NCBI GenBank assembly: GCA_020353135.1 | Contig: CP070688.1 | Span: 926,767 to 933,106, forward strand | Direction of reading: 5' to 3' | Origin: Chloroflexota bacterium | GTDB taxonomy: Bacteria; Chloroflexota; Anaerolineae; Promineifilales; Promineifilaceae | DNA: 6,340 nucleotides | Notes under the pieces: model-generated | Database searches by the model: none | What the model was told of the DNA's origin: nothing | Seen by the model: the letters and a program-made list of their open reading frames with translations, nothing else | Shown: positions 1 to 5,166 of the stretch, piece by piece | Numbering within the stretch: the stretch's first letter is position 1 | How the letters are laid out: each line of letters begins with the position of its first letter | Made by a program: the position numbers and the translations under genes

Positions 1-14
1 ACGACTCACTATAG
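1..14 (+). other. T7 promoter fragment, probable vector or primer remnant
   Basis: The first 14 bases, ACGACTCACTATAG, are identical to the 3' part of the phage T7 class III promoter (TAATACGACTCACTATAG), which flanks the cloning site of many fosmid, BAC and plasmid vectors and is a common primer tail. An exact 14-base match starting at base 1 is unlikely by chance. The next base is T rather than the usual GG, so the junction with insert DNA would fall at about base 15. I read it as cloning or amplification sequence and not as a natural promoter of this organism. No phage RNA polymerase or other phage gene is present. Confidence 0.75.
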
Positions 15-22
15 TGGCGCGC

Positions 23-952
23 ATGACACCCACCTCCGCTGGTCAAGACAAGCAGCCCGTTCGGTGGGGGTTCATTGTCGTCACCAACTTGTTGCTGGTG
101 GTGAGCCTGGGTGTGCTGGCGTTTGCCGGACTCAGATGGGGCGGTGAGACGCATCAAAAGCTCGATCAAATGTCCTGCTGTTGCTGATCATCCCGACCCG
201 CCTGAACTTGCTTCCGATCTCAATCTTGGCCGCGCTCGCCATCATATGGCCCAGGTCAACATCTGGTTGCTGGCGCCGATCGTGATCTGGTATGAACTCG
301 TGTCCGGGCGCCGGCGGCAGCAACTGCTCTACCTGGTCATTCCCCTGGCGGCATTCGGTTATCTCGTCTGGATCTGGCAAGGGACCACGCCCCCGGAATT
401 TCAGGCCAGCAATGCCAGCGGCGTGAGTCCGGCGGCCATCACCTATGTCCTCGCACTGTTTGGCTTGATGAGTGTGTTTTGCGCCGGCTATCTGTGGCCA
501 GTTATCCGGTCGCTTACGCGGCGCGACATCCTCGTTCTGGCGGGTATTGGCGCCGGCGCCTTTCTGTGGATCCTAATGCTGCCCACACGTACGATGTGGG
601 CGCCGGGCGTTATGGTGGCATGTTGTGGACGGCCGCTGGCGTCGCACCGGTGTTTTTCGGCCGATCCCCGGTTCTTGTGATGCTGAGCCCACTTGGCGCC
701 ATGGCGGTCTATCTCTGGCTCCAATACCGGCGTTCCCAGGTGACCGTCTTGCTTGTGGCCATGATCGGGTTAACGTTGGCGCACGTCCTGGGCACGCGGT
801 TCGTATTTGAACGACATTTTCATGGGGTCCTGGCCGTAACTGTCGTCTTTCTGAGCGCGATGCAAGACGAACGACCACGGTGGGCCTGGGCCGGTCTGAA
901 CTTATTTGGCGTCGCGTCGTTTGGGCACGACACGATCAGAATTTTCGGGTGA
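23..952 (+). pseudogene. Frame-disrupted polytopic membrane protein, possibly a GT-C type glycosyltransferase
   Basis: One long hydrophobic protein can be followed through three frames. Bases 23 to about 160 give a short polar N-terminus and one membrane segment (WGFIVVTNLLLVVSLGVL). About 160-249 gives another (NVLLLLIIPTRLNLLPIS). About 249-605 gives several more, including NIWLLAPIVIWYEL and DILVLAGIGAGAFLWILML. About 605-952 gives GGMLWTAAGVAPVFF, VTVLLVAMIGLTLAHVLG and HGVLAVTVVFLSAM, ending at TGA 950-952. Each switch (frame 2 to 1, 1 to 0, 0 to 2) equals loss of one base, near AAAA 156-159, TGGCCC 247-252 and GGG 598-600 or 605-607. Restoring a G at the second switch would give RQVNIW, reminiscent of the RQTNI.W motif of ALG10-type transferases; that link is weak. 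About 310 residues is short for GT-C enzymes, so the 5' end may be missing beyond the clone edge. Sequencing error and genuine decay both fit. No Shine-Dalgarno site supports the ATG at 23. Confidence 0.55.
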
Positions 953-971
953 AGACGGCGACAAACTCTCT

Positions 972-988
972 AACGACCGCTGGTCGTT
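972..988. terminator. Small hairpin between convergent genes, possible bidirectional terminator
   Basis: AACGACC (972-978) and GGTCGTT (982-988) form a perfect 7-base-pair stem with a GCT triloop. It fits exactly between the stop of the + strand membrane protein (952) and the stop codon of the minus-strand lipoprotein (989-991), the usual place for a shared terminator. Neither side has a strong T tract: the minus-strand exit reads AGAGAGTTTG and the + strand exit CTATTG. Termination is therefore inferred mainly from position and symmetry. Confidence 0.45.
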
Positions 989-1630
989 CTATTGACCTGG
1001 TATGCCGGTAATGACTAGGCCCAGATCCAACACCATTCCAGGCTCAACCGCGATAATCCGAGGTGTTCCATCTTCATTCTGGATCGTGAATTGTGTGAAA
1101 CCCAAGTCGACGACCAATCCATAGTCACCGGGCTCAACCGAGTGAAAAATAAACACTCCGCTGGGCAGTAGCTCGGCCGACGGTGAATCGGTCCCCGTCC
1201 GTATATATGCGGGCTCACCGCTGTCGGTCAGCAGCACCTCTCCAAGCATGAATTTGAGCGGGAAAAGGGGAATGTAGCCCTCGCCCAGAACCTCCTGGAT
1301 CAATGCGCCGCCAACGACCCCGGCCTCACCGAGCGGGTCTGGCAGTTCTCGTTCGGGATCAGGCGGCTCAGCGAGATACTGGTCCTCACGTGAATCAACC
1401 GGTTCAGGATACGCGGTTTCTCCATTCGATTGCCCAAGAGGACCCGGGTAAGCCTCATCTTCGACGGCGATCTCCTGAGCAGGCGCAACGGTTGGAGCAA
1501 CGATTTCCGTGGCTTGCTCTGGTTCCTCCTGCGTTTCCTGACACCCAGCCAGGAGCAAAACAAGAACGCCAACCGATAGAGCCAGTAGTCGGCTACCAGA
1601 ATTGATGTTGATGTATTTTCGATAGACCAT
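989..1630 (-). CDS. Exported lipoprotein with carboxypeptidase-regulatory-like domain
   Basis: This 213-residue protein starts with a lipoprotein signal: basic residues (R4, K5, R14), a hydrophobic core at 15-27, and the lipobox L27-A28-G29-C30, so C30 is the expected lipidated residue. Residues 31-105 form an acidic, proline-rich, probably disordered linker with two AYPxP motifs (60-64, 73-77). Residues about 118-207 look like a small beta-sandwich of the carboxypeptidase-regulatory/CNA-B-like kind: a V.L.D.GEPA strand pattern, then SPSAELLPSGVFIFHSVEPG, DYGLVVDLGF, and a closing VEPGMVLDLGLVI. I see no catalytic residues, so a structural or binding role on the outer face of the membrane is the safest inference; the exact role is unknown. 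The start ATG at 1630 has only a weak AGG six bases upstream. The gene lies just after a terminator on the same strand, so it may rely on read-through or its own unseen promoter. Stop is TAG. Confidence 0.85.
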   Translation of the reverse strand: MVYRKYININSGSRLLALSVGVLVLLLAGCQETQEEPEQATEIVAPTVAPAQEIAVEDEAYPGPLGQSNGETAYPEPVDSREDQYLAEPPDPERELPDPLGEAGVVGGALIQEVLGEGYIPLFPLKFMLGEVLLTDSGEPAYIRTGTDSPSAELLPSGVFIFHSVEPGDYGLVVDLGFTQFTIQNEDGTPRIIAVEPGMVLDLGLVITGIPGQ

Positions 1631-1634
1631 AAGG

Positions 1635-1647
1635 AACCTGTTAGGTT
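1635..1647 (-). promoter_or_regulatory. Small hairpin covering the lipoprotein ribosome-binding region
   Basis: On the minus strand AACCT, AAC, AGGTT can fold into a 5-base-pair stem with a three-base loop just upstream of the lipoprotein ATG. The second arm contains the AGG that is the only candidate Shine-Dalgarno site, so folding would hide it. The stem is short and partly A-T, so a regulatory effect is speculative. Confidence 0.25.
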
Positions 1648-1664
1648 AGCTGTCATCAGGCGAC

Positions 1665-1700
1665 AAAAACAGACGAGAGCCATATGAAGGCTCTCGTCTG
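1665..1700 (-). terminator. Intrinsic (rho-independent) terminator of the repeat-protein gene
   Basis: On the minus strand CAGACGAGAGCC (1700-1689), a seven-base loop (TTCATAT) and GGCTCTCGTCTG (1681-1670) form a perfect 12-base-pair stem rich in G-C, followed at once by TTTTT (1669-1665). This is the classical layout of an intrinsic terminator. It lies 40 bases after the stop codon of the repeat protein (1741) and about 35 bases before the lipoprotein start (1630). It should therefore end most transcripts of the repeat protein and separate it from the lipoprotein. Confidence 0.9.
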
Positions 1701-1740
1701 ATGTGACCAAGAGTCAATTAACTAAATCGCCGCGAGAAGA

Positions 1741-3099
1741 CTAGTTATTGAATGCCTCGTAGGTCAAAGTCGTGTCGTTAGCCGCAGCACTGGGGTGCGT
1801 ATTGGCCTGGTTAACCACGCCCAAGATGGGCACTCCGCCGGTTGACGTGCAGATTGCGCTACCCACGTAGCCGCCGCCCGTGTTCGCTGGGAAGCCACTG
1901 CTAAGTTGGACAGCATTCATCGCTTCGCCAGGACCAATGGTCGCGACGTCATCATACGTTGAGCTCAGGCCCGAGTACTTGCATGTTACCGTTGTCGAAG
2001 CAGAGGTATGAGCATTTAGTACGTTGTATCCCGTCCAGATGTTATACGCATCCATGATGATGGGCATGACTACACTGGGTGTCGCATTGCCAGCGTCGAA
2101 AGAATTGTAGGCGCTTCCCTTAGTGGTGAAGTTTGTTTGGTTGATAACTGCAACCAGCGGCTGGTTCGCAGAGTTTCCGGTTACTTGGGCCGAACCAGAG
2201 AACTGCGAGCCGAATGCGCAGTTCGACGTGGTCGAACCAGATAGCGAGAAGGCATACAACATGAACACCTCGGCACCACCAGGCTGAACGGTCTTTTGTT
2301 CGGTGCAGGCGGCGCCCACATCTACTGGCGTGTAGGACAATGTGACGTTGGTGGCAACCGTACCCTGATTCTGAATCTGGATGCCAGTGTGGAAGCCGTA
2401 GTTATTGGCGGCGACCAATGGCATGACCGGACTCGGGCTGCCAGAAGTGAAGCCATTGTAGGCAAACAAACCGGCCGGCGCATTCTGAATGCCGCTGGCA
2501 ACAATCGAGCCGCCGGGAGCGGCCGTAACGGTTGCCGCACCGATATAGCCAGCTGGCAGGCAAGTGTTAGCGGCCTGGTGAAAAACAGCCGCGGCGCCCG
2601 GCGCGATACTCGCCGTTTCATTGCATGACGGCTGGTTTGAGTACTCCACAGTCACCGATGTGTTAGCTGAGCCTGAATTTTGAACGCTAAACCAGGTGTT
2701 GATGCCAAAATTCTCCTTGTTAATGATTGGCATCGATACAACTTCGCTGCCCCCTGGGAAGCCCGTGTAGCTGGACCCTTGAACATCATCCCCCAGGACA
2801 TTGACCACAGCAGCGACATTTTGGTCCGAGGAGACAACGGCCGAGCCTGAGAAGCCCTCGGCTACCGGCAGCGGGAAGTAGGTGTTGATGCCTCCGGCTG
2901 CGATCGTATCATTGACGGTGTTCACCACACTCCCGCTCGTATCGAAAAACTCGATAACAATAGTTGCTGTATCGCTAGTACTTAGATTCTGAACCTGAAA
3001 GCCACTGTTGTATCTGCTAACTTGGGCATAACTCACAGCTGACACTAGAACCACTAGAACAAGCAATGTGATTACTATGGCTGCTAATCTGTATTTCAT
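1741..3099 (-). CDS. Exported four-repeat surface protein of unknown function
   Basis: A 452-residue protein with a signal peptide: M-K-Y-R, a hydrophobic core at about 5-22, and a likely signal peptidase I site after S-Y-A25. The mature part consists of four related units of roughly 95-115 residues, at about 30-125, 131-226, 233-346 and 351-450. Each shows an aromatic/glycine start with a VQN-like strand (FQVQN, FSVQN, IQIQN, YNVLN), a T.T..Y or similar beta strand, an I.PG or V.PG turn, GF/GY.G(S/A)A.V/I, and, in the first three units, a closing MPII/MPLV. Unit 1 has no cysteine, while units 2-4 have two each (159/180, 265/294, 373/417), possibly disulfides. I see no sortase signal, transmembrane anchor or catalytic motif. 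It is likely secreted or cell-wall associated, all beta. The start at 3099 is chosen because GGAGG lies six bases upstream and the longer start at 3153 falls inside the promoter -10 element. Similar repeats seem familiar from Chloroflexota, but no function is assigned. Confidence 0.85.
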   Translation of the reverse strand: MKYRLAAIVITLLVLVVLVSAVSYAQVSRYNSGFQVQNLSTSDTATIVIEFFDTSGSVVNTVNDTIAAGGINTYFPLPVAEGFSGSAVVSSDQNVAAVVNVLGDDVQGSSYTGFPGGSEVVSMPIINKENFGINTWFSVQNSGSANTSVTVEYSNQPSCNETASIAPGAAAVFHQAANTCLPAGYIGAATVTAAPGGSIVASGIQNAPAGLFAYNGFTSGSPSPVMPLVAANNYGFHTGIQIQNQGTVATNVTLSYTPVDVGAACTEQKTVQPGGAEVFMLYAFSLSGSTTSNCAFGSQFSGSAQVTGNSANQPLVAVINQTNFTTKGSAYNSFDAGNATPSVVMPIIMDAYNIWTGYNVLNAHTSASTTVTCKYSGLSSTYDDVATIGPGEAMNAVQLSSGFPANTGGGYVGSAICTSTGGVPILGVVNQANTHPSAAANDTTLTYEAFNN

Positions 3100-3105
3100 C
3101 GTTTT

Positions 3106-3110
3106 CCTCC
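3106..3110 (-). promoter_or_regulatory. Strong ribosome-binding site of the repeat-protein gene
   Basis: The minus strand reads GGAGGAAAACG followed by ATG. GGAGG is a full Shine-Dalgarno core with a six-base spacer to the ATG at 3099. It decides the start in favour of 3099 over the in-frame ATG at 3153, and is the strongest such site seen in the window. Confidence 0.85.
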
Positions 3111-3153
3111 AATTACTAAGCGACTTAACAAAAGCTACGAATATTACAATCAT

Positions 3154-3182
3154 ATTATCGCCAATCTGTATGCGGATCTCAA
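3154..3182 (-). promoter_or_regulatory. Sigma70-like promoter of the repeat-protein gene
   Basis: On the minus strand TTGAGA (3182-3177, five of six matches to TTGACA) is followed after exactly 17 bases by GATAAT (3159-3154, five of six matches to TATAAT). Transcription would begin near 3147 and give a leader of about 48 bases containing the GGAGG site. The element lies in the 170-base gap after the glycan operon, so the repeat protein can be expressed on its own. The surrounding gap is A+T-rich compared with the flanking genes. Confidence 0.75.
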
Positions 3183-3210
3183 TACTCCATTTGGATTATT
3201 TTGCAGTATT
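3181..3210. repeat. Inverted repeat overlapping the -35 element, possible operator
   Basis: AATACT (3181-3186) and AGTATT (3205-3210) are exact inverted copies separated by 18 bases. The left arm overlaps the -35 hexamer of the repeat-protein promoter. A regulator dimer could bind here, but six-base arms in A+T-rich DNA arise easily by chance, so this is a weak call. Confidence 0.25.
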
Positions 3211-3269
3211 CCTGGTATTAGAAGTGACATTCCTTCTTGTAGGTTAGTCCTGTTTAGACGACTGGCTTG

Positions 3270-4223
3270 TCACAAAGCAAACGACAAGAGCGATGTCAGC
3301 AGCTCGCCGCCTAACCAGATTAGGCGAACCACAAGCGCTACGATTATGGCGGTTGGAAATGGGATGACAAGCGAAAGCAACAGTACGAGCGACAACTCGC
3401 GCAAACCAATATTGGAAAAAACAAGAAACCCTATGAGCGATATGGCGCCGGCCAGGGACCACATGCCTGTTATCACGATCAGATTGCTGACGTGTAGCTC
3501 GTGAAATACCCGGATGACGCAATATAGCACCGCGCCTCCGAATAGCCACGTCCCAACATAAATCCCGATCCAGGTCGCGACATATGACCATTTGACATTT
3601 ACACTGGGATCGTCCTCGCCTATTCGACGCCAGATGCGCTGCAAAACGCCAGGATGCATCAAGAGCAATGCTACTGGAAGGACCAGAAGCAACCACCAGA
3701 TCTGAATGGATTCACCAATCGTGCCTAGGCGACTAAACCACAAGGGTAATGTGATAAGGGTTACCAATATCCCGGACAGTATAAATAGCACGAGTTCCAG
3801 CCCGCTAACCATTGAGATCTTTCGTTTGCTGACACCTACATCCTGATAGAGGGTAGCCCGGCTGGCTACATACCACACCGAGCCCGGGAGACGCCGGGCC
3901 AGATTGCTCTGCAAACAAATTTTAGTGTTAAGTCGCATGCTATTGAAACCGGTTAACTGAGCTACCAACAGGTGCCAACCAAACAAAGAAATCGCCAGAT
4001 CAATAAAAAAGAATAGGAGCGCATAACCTAACCAGACCGGCGCAAATGTCCATTCCTGTCTGACAAGCAGATCCCAGTTGTCGATGACGACGCGAGCGAT
4101 AACAGCCAACGAAAGCAGAACCATAAAGACGGTAAGCGCAGCACGCCGCCATCCTGTGGTGAGATAGTTGATGGCCGCTCTTGTGAAGTTGATAGTCTTT
4201 TGAGCGAAGGGGGGGACTCGCAT
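3270..4223 (-). CDS. Flippase-like integral membrane protein, LPG_synthase_TM (UPF0104) family
   Basis: A 317-residue polytopic protein with about seven or eight hydrophobic segments (near 27-47, 62-85, 138-160, 174-190, 214-238, 247-270, 275-288, 291-306). It shows marks of the lysylphosphatidylglycerol synthase membrane-region/flippase-like family: SNLARRLPGSVWYVASRA at 106-123, where the family usually has an N.(A/L)(K/R)..PG..W pattern, and N-I-G-L-R-E at 271-276 near the C-terminus (family: G.GvRE). The length is that of the membrane module alone; no aminoacyl-transferase domain follows, so tRNA-dependent lipid aminoacylation is not expected. In glycan clusters such stand-alone proteins are thought to help move or export lipid-linked intermediates; that role here is inference. 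The gene follows the methyltransferase by 16 bases and has an AGGA site seven bases before its ATG, so it is probably the last gene of the operon. A seven-base C tract lies in codons 3-5. Stop is TGA; no clear terminator follows. Confidence 0.85.
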   Translation of the reverse strand: MRVPPFAQKTINFTRAAINYLTTGWRRAALTVFMVLLSLAVIARVVIDNWDLLVRQEWTFAPVWLGYALLFFFIDLAISLFGWHLLVAQLTGFNSMRLNTKICLQSNLARRLPGSVWYVASRATLYQDVGVSKRKISMVSGLELVLFILSGILVTLITLPLWFSRLGTIGESIQIWWLLLVLPVALLLMHPGVLQRIWRRIGEDDPSVNVKWSYVATWIGIYVGTWLFGGAVLYCVIRVFHELHVSNLIVITGMWSLAGAISLIGFLVFSNIGLRELSLVLLLSLVIPFPTAIIVALVVRLIWLGGELLTSLLSFAL

Positions 4224-4239
4224 ACGAATTTCCTGACGC

Positions 4240-5166
4240 CTATCCGTGATAGAAGCTGAATGCGCACATATTTGTTGTTTGATTCAGAGCTTCTCCAAGT
4301 CGATAGATCGGCCAGGTTATCAATCTGAGTGGCCAATTGTAGGCTAGTCTCGTAAAACGAAGGCACTTCTCGCGCTCAATCATGCGATCAATGCACAGGT
4401 ATTGCATGCTTAGCAACGTGACCCGTAGCCGGCCGCTAAAGCTAACGATCTGCGTTCCCCCATATCCATAATCCTCAAGGTATCTACGCAGAACGTCCGG
4501 GTAGTAGATATATGTGTGCCGCGGGCGATCCCAGCCAGCCCAAAATCGACCGAATAGTTTAGCTTCAAGGCTCTTGGGATTTGGCGTGCCAATCACTAGC
4601 AAGCCTCCCGGCTTGATTACCTTGCTGATCTTCTCCAGCGTTGCTCGTGGGTCCAATACATGTTCAAAGACATCCCACATGGTAATGACGTCATAGGCAT
4701 TATCCGGCAGCTGGGTCCCGACCACTGTGCCCGTCAAGACCTCGATGGAATGGACCTGGCGTGCATAGCTAGCCGCTTCATGATTGAGCTCAACACCGGT
4801 GACAGACCAACCATAATCCTTCATGGCCCGCAAGAAGTTCCCCGTAGCACAGCCGATATCAAGGACATGCCCTGGCGTCTGTTTCCGCTTCATCACCTGT
4901 GTGCAGCGCCGAGCCAATCCCCGGCTAAGATCGAAGCGCGCTATCGTTGATTCCTCATTCAATGCCCTGGCATAGAGCTCATAAGCGTCAGTAGGATAGA
5001 AGGCATTGAGCTCTGTTTCTGTTGGCTGTGGGTTCTGATAGATTAACGAGCAAATTCGACAGCGAACAAGATGGAAATCGCCCTCCCTCCCCAAATAGAG
5101 GTCCGGCCCATGATTGACGGGCTCTGGTTCATCTGCGCCGCAATAGTTGCACCGCACGTACCTCAT
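4240..5166 (-). CDS. Class I SAM-dependent methyltransferase with N-terminal CxxC/CxxC zinc-type module
   Basis: This 308-residue protein opens with two cysteine pairs (C6/C9 and C36/C39) in a small zinc-ribbon-like module, with L-I-Y-Q-N-P-Q-P right after the second pair, typical of a large family of bacterial methyltransferases in polysaccharide and natural-product clusters. The Rossmann SAM-binding domain follows: motif I V-L-D-I-G-C-A-T-G-N at 101-110, the acidic ribose-binding residue E126 in VTGVELN, the ITMWDVFEHVLDP stretch at 161-173, and IKPGGLLVIGTPN at 184-196. DRPRHTYIYYPDVLRRYL (213-230) is the expected family tail signature. It probably methylates a sugar nucleotide or glycan intermediate in the cytoplasm; the substrate cannot be read from sequence. 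Its ATG overlaps the stop of the upstream methyltransferase as ATGA (5163-5166), which suggests translational coupling. The upstream Shine-Dalgarno site is poor, in keeping with coupling. Confidence 0.92.
   Translation of the reverse strand: MRYVRCNYCGADEPEPVNHGPDLYLGREGDFHLVRCRICSLIYQNPQPTETELNAFYPTDAYELYARALNEESTIARFDLSRGLARRCTQVMKRKQTPGHVLDIGCATGNFLRAMKDYGWSVTGVELNHEAASYARQVHSIEVLTGTVVGTQLPDNAYDVITMWDVFEHVLDPRATLEKISKVIKPGGLLVIGTPNPKSLEAKLFGRFWAGWDRPRHTYIYYPDVLRRYLEDYGYGGTQIVSFSGRLRVTLLSMQYLCIDRMIEREKCLRFTRLAYNWPLRLITWPIYRLGEALNQTTNMCAFSFYHG

Noticed and set aside
1..20. A natural phage-type promoter driving the left gene
   Set aside because: The exact position at base 1 and lack of any phage gene make a vector or primer remnant far more likely.
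132..380. Antisense frame of about 82 codons opposite the left membrane protein, and similar ones at 488-878
   Set aside because: Their translations are rich in Arg, Pro and His with no domain, as expected for the reverse of a G+C-rich membrane-protein gene.
1300..1710. Overlapping minus-strand frame of about 136 codons across the lipoprotein start and terminator
   Set aside because: It would run through the terminator hairpin, has no recognisable domain, and conflicts with the lipoprotein frame that has a proper lipobox.
2296..2628. Open frames of about 100 codons on the + strand and in alternative minus frames inside the repeat protein
   Set aside because: Low-complexity, arginine-rich translations without ribosome sites, fully inside a well-supported gene; they are shadows.
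3100..3153. Longer start (ATG at 3153) for the repeat protein, adding 18 residues
   Set aside because: It would put a non-signal-like stretch ahead of a good signal peptide, lacks a ribosome site, and the ATG falls inside the -10 element, so it would lie upstream of the mRNA start.
3219..3238. AGAAG/CTTCT hairpin after the flippase-like gene as a terminator
   Set aside because: The stem is five base pairs with an eight-base loop and no T tract follows on the minus strand.
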